Shown: positions 1 to 5,822 of the stretch, piece after piece
Layout of the letters: every line of letters begins with the position of its first letter
Numbering within the stretch: position 1 is the stretch's first letter
Assembly: GCA_005239655.1 (NCBI GenBank)
Contig: SBBP01000117.1
Location: forward strand, 1-5,822
Origin: Candidatus Microgenomatus auricola
GTDB lineage: Bacteria > Patescibacteriota > Patescibacteriia > UBA9570 > XYC2-FULL-38-9
DNA: 5,822 nt
Direction: 5' to 3'
Program-made: the position numbers and the translations under genes
The notes under the pieces: generated by a model
Databases searched by the model: none
Seen by the model: the letters and a program-made list of their open reading frames with translations, nothing else
Told to the model about the DNA's origin: nothing

Positions 1-3000
1 ACCTGCTGATGAACCCAAGCTTTGAGCATTTCAATAGTTACCAAACCGTGAGTGACTCCGCTCTTGAAGAACTGGCAGAAATCAGCGACGACTCTTCCAC
101 ATCACCCTACACTGACACCTTTGGTTTCTATGGAGCCGATGGCGATGGTCAACCGTGCAGCGCATCGTCTGGAACGCAAACGTGTTACGGTTGGGAACTC
201 CTCGGCGGCGCAACGGCTCGCGCGACAGACTCCGCAATTTACGGCTCCGTAAGTATGCAGATGCCATCGACCGCAACAGGAGTGGAATACATCAGCGCAC
301 AGTTTGAAACCAACCAGCCACTTGCCAATCGCTCGTTTGTACTCACCTATTCATATATTAACCCAGCCGGAAGCGACTGCACCGGCGAGTACTGGATCCG
401 TCCAGATGGAGCAACGACTCCGGCGGCAACGAGCGTCACCTACACTGCCAGCACGACCTTCCAAGAAGAAAACAGTGATATCGTGACATTCGACAGTACC
501 GTGACCGAAACCGCAGTGCGCGTTGGAATTACACAGCCTGTCGGGTGTGCCTTGGTGCTTGACGGCGTGAAGCTGGAGGAGAATAACGGCAACTCCGGGT
601 ACGACGAATACGCAGAGGATCCGATCTTTGTGAACGTGAACGACGCAACATCGTGTACAGCCGATGAAGTGGGGTGCGAACTCTACGCACCAATCACCGG
701 CGAAGCGGATGTTGATGTCCCGGGCATTATCACCAATCCACTCTCCAGCGCCTGCGGCGACGGCGACGACTACAGCGGGTCAGGGTGTTCACAATGCGAG
801 TCACAGTATGTCGGTTGCGAATCCTATATCCCTGTCGAGGCACCGTATTCGGTTCCGATTAAAGATGTTGGTGGCTTTAGTAACCCCACGGATACGAGCG
901 CCGAATTTACTGCACTGGCGAATGCGGTTGCCACACGCACCGGATATTTCTGCGATGGAACCGATACACCCTGCTCAACAGAACGTGAAACCTTACAATG
1001 CGGCAGCGGCGTTTCCTGTCTCCCGGCACTTTCCATTGTTCCAGAAACCGGAACATCGTGCTCGGCGACATACGTCGGTTGCGAAGAGTATGTCAACCTC
1101 GATGAACAGTCTGCAGGTGGCGAGGGTTTGGAATATTACACCTATCTCCGTCAGTGCGTGCAACCCACAGAGGATCAAATCGATAACAATGAAGTCGAGA
1201 CCTATTACACATTTGAAGGTTCGGATATTTATGGGTACCAAATCCGTTCGTGGTATTTGAAAAAGAGTGAAAATGACGACAGCAACGGCGACGCTGCGCC
1301 GTGTACCAACTTAGATGTCTATGGTGACACCGCCGAGTCCGTGTCTGCTTCGTGTATCGACAGCACCGAAGGGGTGCAGGATTGTGACGCCGAAGATGTT
1401 GGAGATAACCCAGACTGCACCGAATATTACGATCCATCGGGCAATGTCTACTACCGATTGCGTTCAGCAACGATCTCCGTCTCCGAAGATTGCCAGTCAT
1501 TACGCAACACCGTGGACGACCGTATCTACTATACAATTCCAGACGAGAGCACGACCTGTCCGTCGAGTGCGAATCTCTGCCGTGAATTCCGCGGCTCCGA
1601 AGGCAATAATGTGTCAGTGTTGATTGATGATGACTTCGATAGCAGTGTCTGGGATGGTGGCGAGTCTTCTTCAACAGTGATCACGGCAAATACCGGCCAG
1701 TCCATGGCCATTGGAACCGCAACCACGAATGCGAGTACACAAGCCAGCGAGGATGTCAGCGGTGTCGTGGATGAGGACTCCAGTTATGTGGTCACGTTCT
1801 GGGCAAAAGCCAGCACGACCGGAACATCGATCTATCCATTCTTTGCCTCGGTGGTGTCTGGCACGACGACGTATTGGGAAAGCGCTGGTATTGCCCTCTC
1901 TGATGAATGGCAAGCGTACACCGCTGGCCCGTATGTCTTCACCGACGAACTCTCCGGCGACGAGACGTTTGGTTTTGCCTACACCGGCGCAACCGTCTAC
2001 GTCGATAACGTCAACCTCAGCGAAAGCAGCAGTTACTACTTGGTCAACAACACCAGCGACTTGTGTAACGGTTACGAAGGGTGCGAAGAGTACAGCGATA
2101 CGGATGGCGACACACACTACTTAAAATCGTTCACCAATTTATGCGATGAGAGTGTTGTCGGATGCGAAGCTATTATCGACACCCGCAATTCAGACACCCC
2201 ATTCTTCCAACACTATAACGACGACAACGAATTTGATGCAGACGATGTCGAAATCGACCCCGACGAAGTCGTGTCATACGCCGTGACCGATGGTGTGCGG
2301 TGTTCAGAGAGCGCCGCAGGGTGCTCGCTCATGGGCCAGCCAGACCTGGACGAAACCGGAGCCATCGAATCGTTCAGCAGCCTCTACTTCTTGAATGAGC
2401 CCGACGACTACGACACCACACTCTGTCAGGAGCAGCAGTTGCAATGCGAGGAATTCACTGGTGCCGATGGTTCAGCGGTGTACTTTAAAGACCCTGGAGA
2501 TAAAGTGTGCTCATACGATAGTAGCAGCGGATCATGGATCGACCCCGATGGCAATGCCTGTCCACTGCAAAATGATGATGCCAACGCTGCGCCGTCGCAG
2601 CCACGAGGGGCGATTTGTAACGGTGGTTTGCGTTCCGGTGAGTTGTGTTCCACCGACGATGATTGCCCAGCGGACGTCACCGACACCAATACCTATCGTT
2701 GTTCGTCGGATGTGGACGATGATTCTGGGTGGGTGGGTATCTGCAATCAACAGGATTCAGGTTGTACGTTGTATATCGATCCTGAACCAGAATCAGAGCT
2801 AAAGAACGGCAACTTTGAAACCGATGTCGAGGACAACGACGACATCACCACACGGGCAAGCGACGGTTTGCCGGATGAGTGGAATATCTTCTCTGACGGA
2901 AACGCCTTCTATAACGCAACGGGCACCGGTGGAACGATCGGCTGCACCACATTTGCGCAAGCAACCACGCCAGTCTTTGATCGAGAAGCATCACTGCAGT

Positions 3001-5822
3001 TACAAGCCGACTCCACATCCTACTCACACTGCATCGTGAGGAACGATGATTTCTTCGTAGTCGATGAAAACGCCTACTACACGCTGAGTGGCAATGTCTA
3101 CGTTACAGATTCCGCGGATCAATTCTCGATTGGATTGCTCTTCTACGATGCGAACGGCACTGAGTTGAACGCTGGAACAGATCCTGAAGACTACGCCATT
3201 ACAGCCTATGAAGGGACCGGTCGCTCTGATTCTACAATCAATACCGGACAGTGGTTGCATTTTTACAGCACCATTGGTCCAAACCTCAACCACACCTTCC
3301 CAGACGATACGTACTACGTTCGACTGTTTGTTGAAGCTGCCGATACCGGCACAAGCTCATCTGTCTACTTCGACAACATTCAGTTTGGCGAGAACAATCA
3401 ATACACCTATATCAACACCACGGTCGACGGTGCCACCGAAAGCGATGAAAATAGCTGCGCAGGTGACATCAGCATCGATGAAGGGTGTGTAGCGTTCCGT
3501 GATACCACGTCAAACGACCTGACCTATCTGAGCAGCATCGACGAAGAAACTGAAGTGAACAGCAGCTTCACGCTTTCCACATGCGACTTCAACTCGGCGG
3601 TAGATGACGAAGCCTGTGAATCGCAACCCAACACCGCAGACGCCAACAGTGTGCTGAAGGTGCGTAACGATCGTGAATGTGCCGAGTGGCTGAGCTGTAC
3701 AGATTCTCGGCCATACTATGATGATGCAGGGAACCTCACTTCTACAACCTGTTTTGACATCGGCGCATGTACAAAACGGAATGAAGACACCGGTGCCTGC
3801 ATTGAGTTAGCTTCACAGGTCGATGAGGATGAATTGGGATACGACGATGATTTGAGCGCGGTCTCACAGCCAAGTAATACTCTCGATCTTCTCGATATCC
3901 AGGATCTTTCGGGCTTTACGAGCGTGGGCATTGAGTGGACAGGGCTGTGCAGCAACTTCGTGTGCATCGGCGGACTCAATGACGGAGCAACATGTAAGAG
4001 TGACGACGACTGTGCGGAGGCACAGATTGAGTACGGGTACTACCCACAAGACTGGATGGCGCAACGTGGTTCGGGTGGCGCGCAGTCGACTGAAGACTTT
4101 GTTGAAGATGGAGATTTTGAAGAAGTTTTCTGTTCTGGCACATCAGAGTACTCTTCGTATTTTACAACGAGTAGTTCCTCAATTGAGGCAGTGCGTGATG
4201 AATCGAGACGATGCACCATTGATGCACATTGCAGGACAATCGAGACAGAAGCGCAGGCGCAAATTGTCATGCAAGATGCTGGGTATGAAAATGTCCCATT
4301 GGAAAACATAAGTTATGAAGATGGCTGGTGTGACAATGTGAGTAGTGTCGGTACATGGGAAGATTGGTCAAAAGAGGGTACGGCAACGGTACAAATTATG
4401 GATTATGATGTCTCAGTCGACTATACACCCGGGAGTAATGGGTACCAAGCCGAGACGCTCGACCTCAACAACGTTATGTATGTGGCACCGACTGATGGTG
4501 ACGATGCTGGTATTTCCGTAGCACTGGACTCCGATGCGATTGTAGAGGGTCAAGAATACACGGTGTCATTTGATGCCGCTTATCTGGCAGAGCCCGATGT
4601 GGACACGGATTTTATCCAAGTCGGCATTGAGCACGGTTTAGTTGGTGGTACGGATTACTTTGAAGTCGGCAGCCCCATGGCAGACATTGTCTTCGTTGTG
4701 GATGCATCAAGCAGCATGGGATCATACATTAGTAACGTTGCCACTGCATCGTCGAGCCTGATTTCTTCACTCGAGAGTGAAGGGGTGGATTACCAAGCGG
4801 CAATTGTCACGACCGGTGATAGCCGAACGCCACGGCCATTGGATTTTGATGACTACACCGATGGGATCGACACAGACTATGGGGCAACAAACGGTGTGAC
4901 GACTGATTTTACCAACAGCTCGTCAACATTCAGTAGTGCGATGTCGTATATTGCCAGCAATCTGGATGGAGGTGCTGCTTACAACTACCAAGGGCTGTAT
5001 GATGTTGGGGAAAACAGTTTCGATATCGGCACAGGATCAAACCACAGGTTGAATCTGCGTTCCGGAGCCGTGTTGTTTGTCGTGTTGCTTACGGACACCG
5101 CACCTGAAAGTGATGATTATACCGACAATGCCGACTGGGATGAAGAGCAGGATGAGACAGATTTTATTGCTACTCTCGGCACTCCCTATGTACTCTACGG
5201 AATTCTGAAAAGCGATGACGATAGTGTTGACTCGGACACCTACCCAGAAAGCGATGCATACGATCGGTTGATTGAGAATCTCGGTGGAGAAATGTACAGT
5301 ATTACGACCTCAAGTTACGCTAACCTGCTCACTTCGATATCCGAGGGGATGGCAGATCGTGTAGCGGAATTCCGCTTCGACACGACCTATCATCGATACA
5401 CACTGGGCCCCATCACGATAGAAAATTCAGGTGCAAGCAGCTCACTCTTCATTCGTCAGTTTGAGGATTCCAGCAACGTTGCATTTGTAATTGATAATGT
5501 GTCGCTCCTTCCAGCGCTCGAAGTGAACCAAGAGAACAATCCGGATTCTGACACTTCGACATGGCTCATCAGCCGTGACTGCCGTGGCTACCCTGCTCAA
5601 GATTCGCTGTTCTGCAACTACACCGACGACAACGGAGCCATCTACACCGGATGGAAAGGATATTGTACGCTCAAGGATGATTACGATTCGAAAAAATGTG
5701 TTGCCTGGTGGCCAATTGATATCATTTCTGGAGAGCCGGATTCAACAGCAAGAACAAAAATTCAATATACCGATAAATATCCCGCCTACCATTGTTTAGT
5801 AGCAAAAGGCAACGCCAACCTG
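1..5822 (+). CDS. Internal fragment of a giant cysteine-rich, multi-jelly-roll, VWA-containing surface protein (partial at both ends)
   Basis: Codons starting at position 3 read through 1,940 sense codons to 5822 without a stop; bases 1-2 finish an earlier codon. The methionine codon at 9-11 is not a convincing start, because it sits inside a jelly-roll entry strand (LLMNPSFE) and is not followed by a signal peptide. Domain order is jelly roll, Cys block, jelly roll, Cys block, jelly roll, Cys block, jelly roll split by a VWA domain, Cys block. I count about 64 cysteines and about 21 lysines, with Asp and Glu far exceeding Lys and Arg. No transmembrane helix, sortase motif or catalytic domain is visible here. 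The composition and domains suggest an extracellular or cell-surface protein that binds glycans or a partner cell. It resembles, from memory, large uncharacterised proteins of Candidatus Patescibacteria. Reading frame is certain; secretion is likely; adhesion is inferred and the exact role unknown. Confidence 0.93.
3..581 (+). other. Jelly-roll domain 1 (galactose-binding/CBM-like), residues 1-193
   Basis: The domain opens with NPSFE at residues 4-8, the usual first strand of carbohydrate-binding-module-like jelly rolls. A central strand reads RSFVLTYSYIN at 110-120, and the last strand reads LVLDGVKLEE at 184-193. The same three landmarks recur in the three other jelly rolls of this protein. 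It has four cysteines (52, 61, 126, 182), more than the other jelly rolls; C52 and C61 are close enough to form a loop disulfide. Such domains commonly bind carbohydrate or act as spacers in bacterial surface proteins. The ligand cannot be read from the sequence. The domain looks nearly complete at its N-terminus, though a few residues may lie before the window. Confidence 0.6.
645..1610 (+). other. Cysteine-rich block 1, residues 215-536
   Basis: This inter-domain block has about twenty cysteines. Four C-x6-C hairpin motifs fall at C218/C225, C265/C272, C353/C360 and C519/C526; the first three end in Gly-Cys-Glu-x-Tyr and the fourth in Cys-Arg-Glu-Phe. A longer variant, C461-x10-C472, is followed by TEYYDPSG. 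Between them is an aromatic-rich segment at 378-420 with YYTYLRQC and, after a polar loop, YYTFEGSDIYGYQ then RSWYLKK, ending near C434. The stretch YRLRSATISVSEDC (484-497) looks like paired beta strands. I recall similar stretches in large uncharacterised Patescibacteria proteins, but no named domain family. The block is best read as a series of small disulfide-closed beta hairpins linking jelly rolls 1 and 2. Confidence is high for the cysteine pattern and low for any function. Confidence 0.6.
1611..2033 (+). other. Jelly-roll domain 2 (galactose-binding/CBM-like), residues 537-677
   Basis: This is the shortest and cleanest of the four jelly rolls, about 131 residues between landmarks, and contains no cysteine. 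Entry strand: LIDDDFDS at 540-547, a D-x-x-F-D variant of the usual N-x-x-F-E. Central strand: SSYVVTFWAKAS at 593-604. Then comes the W-x-x-Y strand EWQAYTAGP at 635-643, and the exit strand VYVDNVNLSE at 665-674. This order (entry, Y-x-V-T-F-x-A, W-x-x-Y-x-x-GP, DNV-x-L) is what is expected of CBM4/9-type or related galactose-binding-like folds. It serves as the internal template for recognising the split jelly roll 4. Ligand unknown; a spacer role is equally possible. Confidence 0.65.
2034..2792 (+). other. Cysteine-rich block 2, residues 678-930
   Basis: The block carries five hairpin-type cysteine pairs: C688/C694 (x5, ending GCEEY), C714/C721 (ending GCEAI), C767/C774 (GCSLM), C808/C815 (QCEEF) and C914/C921 (GCTLY). 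YLKSFTNLCDE (706-716) and FKDPGDKVC (828-836) are stretches I associate from memory with large Patescibacteria proteins of unknown function. A compact C-x9-C-x5-C motif sits at 872-888. DTDGDTH at 699-705 could be a calcium-type loop, but it is too short to assign. Many Asp residues cluster at 741-756 (ten acidic residues in sixteen). The block joins jelly rolls 2 and 3. It has no recognisable enzymatic motif; a disulfide-stabilised stalk is the simplest reading. Confidence 0.6.
2616..2666 (+). repeat. C-x9-C-x5-C motif, copy 1 (residues 872-888)
   Basis: The motif reads C-N-G-G-L, then G879, C882, and ends S-T-D-D-D-C at 883-888. It matches copy 2 at residues 1321-1337 in cysteine spacing, in the GGL and central Gly, and in the DDDC ending. 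It lies about 60 residues before the entry strand of jelly roll 3. At DNA level the two copies differ at many synonymous positions, so the similarity is held at protein level. It is probably a small disulfide knot. No function is assigned. Confidence 0.7.
2793..3392 (+). other. Jelly-roll domain 3 (galactose-binding/CBM-like), residues 931-1130
   Basis: Entry strand LKNGNFET is at 933-940, the classic NGxFE opening of carbohydrate-binding-module-like domains. GLPDEWNIF at 955-963 is the conserved 'P-x-x-W' that follows it in many CBM4/9-like domains. The central strand NAYYTLSGNVYV is at 1023-1034, the W-x-x-F strand QWLHFYSTIGP at 1083-1093, and the exit strand VYFDNIQFGE at 1121-1130. Only two cysteines (981 and 1010) occur, a plausible internal disulfide. 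It has the strongest family signature of the four jelly rolls in this window. Such domains bind glycans or serve as spacers; binding-site residues cannot be assigned without a structure. Confidence 0.7.
3393..4088 (+). other. Cysteine-rich block 3, residues 1131-1362
   Basis: Hairpin-like pairs occur at C1152/C1162 (x9, ending GCVAF) and C1226/C1232 (x5, within DRECAEWLSC). Further cysteines fall at 1194, 1205, 1250, 1256, 1266 and 1316, and the second C-x9-C-x5-C motif is at 1321-1337. NSVLKVRNDRECAEW at 1215-1229 is, from memory, a highly characteristic stretch of giant Patescibacteria proteins, as is DLSGFTSVGIEWTG at 1301-1314. It ends with YYPQDWMAQRG (1346-1356) just before jelly roll 4. 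No named domain is recognised. It probably forms disulfide-braced linkers between jelly rolls 3 and 4. Confidence 0.58.
3963..4013 (+). repeat. C-x9-C-x5-C motif, copy 2 (residues 1321-1337)
   Basis: The motif reads C-I-G-G-L, then G1328, C1331, and ends K-S-D-D-D-C at 1332-1337, with the same cysteine spacing as copy 1 at residues 872-888. It lies about 50 residues before the entry strand of jelly roll 4, so both copies occupy an equivalent place in the jelly-roll/Cys-block unit. This suggests either duplication of the unit or a structural need for the motif before a jelly roll. Confidence 0.7.
4089..4676 (+). other. Jelly-roll domain 4, N-terminal part (residues 1363-1558), interrupted by the VWA domain
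   Basis: Entry strand FVEDGDFEEV (1366-1375) matches the N-G-x-F-E opening of the other jelly rolls. The central strand GQEYTVSFDAAYLA at 1516-1529 aligns with YVVTFWAKA of jelly roll 2. The W-x-x-Y strand and the DNV exit strand do not follow here. Instead a VWA domain begins at about 1560, and the missing strands appear after it. Cysteines 1377, 1404, 1410 and 1443 form a small cluster in the first loop; C1404-x5-C1410 is a likely local disulfide. Hand-counted GC of 4081-4560 is about 46%, lower than about 55% in 481-960. Confidence 0.6.
4677..5369 (+). other. von Willebrand factor A (VWA) domain, residues 1559-1789
   Basis: Strand 1 and the metal-ion-dependent adhesion site read DIVFVVDASSSMGS at 1561-1574, giving the canonical D-x-S-x-S (D1567, S1569, S1571). 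A second hydrophobic strand, DYQAAIVTTG (1596-1605), follows. Next are DFT (1635-1637), an amphipathic segment and a G-rich turn (1656-1657), then GLYDVGEN (1664-1671), in the order typical of bacterial VWA domains. The strand VLFVVLLTD (1690-1698) supplies the later Asp (D1698) expected of the metal site. The strand YVLYGIL (1729-1735) and the helix DRLIENLGGEMYSI (1754-1767) complete the Rossmann-like fold. The metal-site Thr is not confidently placed. It has no cysteine and is very acidic (30 Asp and 12 Glu against 1 Lys and 6 Arg in 1561-1790). VWA domains usually mediate metal-dependent protein binding and adhesion, so a binding role is inferred. Confidence 0.88.
5370..5525 (+). other. 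Jelly-roll domain 4, C-terminal part (residues 1790-1841)
   Basis: Directly after the VWA domain, TTYHRYTLGP (1794-1803) aligns with EWQAYTAGP of jelly roll 2 (635-643) and QWLHFYSTIGP of jelly roll 3. Then comes a strand SSLFIRQF (1813-1820), and FVIDNVSLLP (1828-1837) is the exit strand matching VYVDNV and VYFDNI of the other copies. These are exactly the strands missing from residues 1363-1558, so the two parts should pack as one domain with the VWA domain emerging from a loop. Confidence 0.62.
5526..5822 (+). other. Cysteine-rich block 4 (residues 1842-1940), continuing past the window
   Basis: After the jelly roll, the chain returns to the cysteine-rich style with C1860, C1871, C1888, C1899 and C1931. 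The core reads WLISRDCRGYPAQDSLFC (1854-1871), then TGWKGYC (1882-1888) and C1899-V-A-W-W-P-I-D. This W-L-x-S-R-x-C-R-x-Y-P-x-Q-D-x-L pattern with a following GW-x-GYC is one I recall from very large uncharacterised Patescibacteria proteins. It also holds more lysines (seven) than any comparable stretch upstream. No stop codon is reached, so the C-terminal end and any membrane anchor lie beyond the window. Confidence 0.55.

Noticed and set aside
9..11. ATG as the gene's start codon
   Set aside because: It is within the jelly-roll entry strand LLMNPSFE, has no signal peptide after it, and the frame continues open upstream to the window edge.
664..1260. 198-codon + strand frame
   Set aside because: It overlaps Cys block 1 in a different frame and yields a low-complexity product with no domain, while the long frame shows clear repeated motifs there.
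1093..1674. 193-codon open frame on the minus strand
   Set aside because: It lies wholly antisense to the long frame, gives an Arg/His/Cys-rich protein without any recognisable domain, and is what stop-poor antisense reading of Asp/Thr/Ser-rich codons produces.
2097..2117. DTDGDTH as a calcium-binding loop (residues 699-705)
   Set aside because: It is suggestive of dockerin or thrombospondin-3 style loops, but only one short copy without the full spacing of acidic ligands is present.
1671..2124. Overlapping opposite-strand open frames of 148 and 137 codons
   Set aside because: Both are shadows over jelly roll 2 and the start of Cys block 2, whose landmarks read clearly in the long frame.
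1..5822. Alternative genetic code (TGA read as Gly or Trp, as in some CPR lineages)
   Set aside because: No in-frame TGA occurs in 1,940 codons, and glycine and tryptophan are always encoded by standard codons, so nothing supports recoding.
1..5822. CRISPR arrays, tRNA/rRNA genes, insertion sequences, promoters or terminators
   Set aside because: The sequence is coding throughout, and I saw no regular DNA-level repeats, inverted repeats or hairpin-plus-T-run that would support any of these.

Overview
The whole 5.8-kb window lies inside one protein-coding gene. On the + strand, the frame whose codons start at position 3 runs 1,940 codons to position 5822 with no stop, and it is open at both ends. 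I see no start with a signal peptide, no stop, no promoter, no terminator, no RNA gene and no second gene. The protein is therefore a fragment of a giant (>1,940-residue) polypeptide. Residue n of the fragment is encoded at nucleotides 3n to 3n+2.

Layout. Four beta-jelly-roll (galactose-binding/CBM-like) domains alternate with four cysteine-rich blocks: jelly roll 1 (3-581), Cys block 1 (645-1610), jelly roll 2 (1611-2033), Cys block 2 (2034-2792), jelly roll 3 (2793-3392), Cys block 3 (3393-4088), jelly roll 4 (4089-4676 and 5370-5525) and Cys block 4 (5526-5822, cut by the window edge). Jelly roll 4 is split by a complete von Willebrand factor A (VWA) domain (4677-5369) with a DxSxS metal-site motif. 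The Cys blocks carry about ten copies of a short C-x(5-6)-C hairpin motif, most often ending Gly-Cys-Glu-x-aromatic. A distinct C-x9-C-x5-C motif occurs twice with near-identical sequence.

Interpretation. About 64 cysteines (mostly paired), very few lysines, many Asp, Thr and Ser residues, sugar-binding-type jelly rolls and a VWA domain all point to a secreted or surface-displayed, disulfide-stabilised, acidic adhesin-like protein. Several stretches resemble, from memory only, very large uncharacterised extracellular proteins of Candidatus Patescibacteria (CPR bacteria). Examples are the DRECAEW segment, the YLKSFTNLCDE segment and the SRDCRGYPAQDSL segment. That makes a CPR bacterium my best guess for the source. 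GC is near 50%, and absence of in-frame TGA is consistent with the standard code. No database search was possible, so family membership, organism and function are inference; the reading frame, motifs and domain boundaries were read directly from the sequence.
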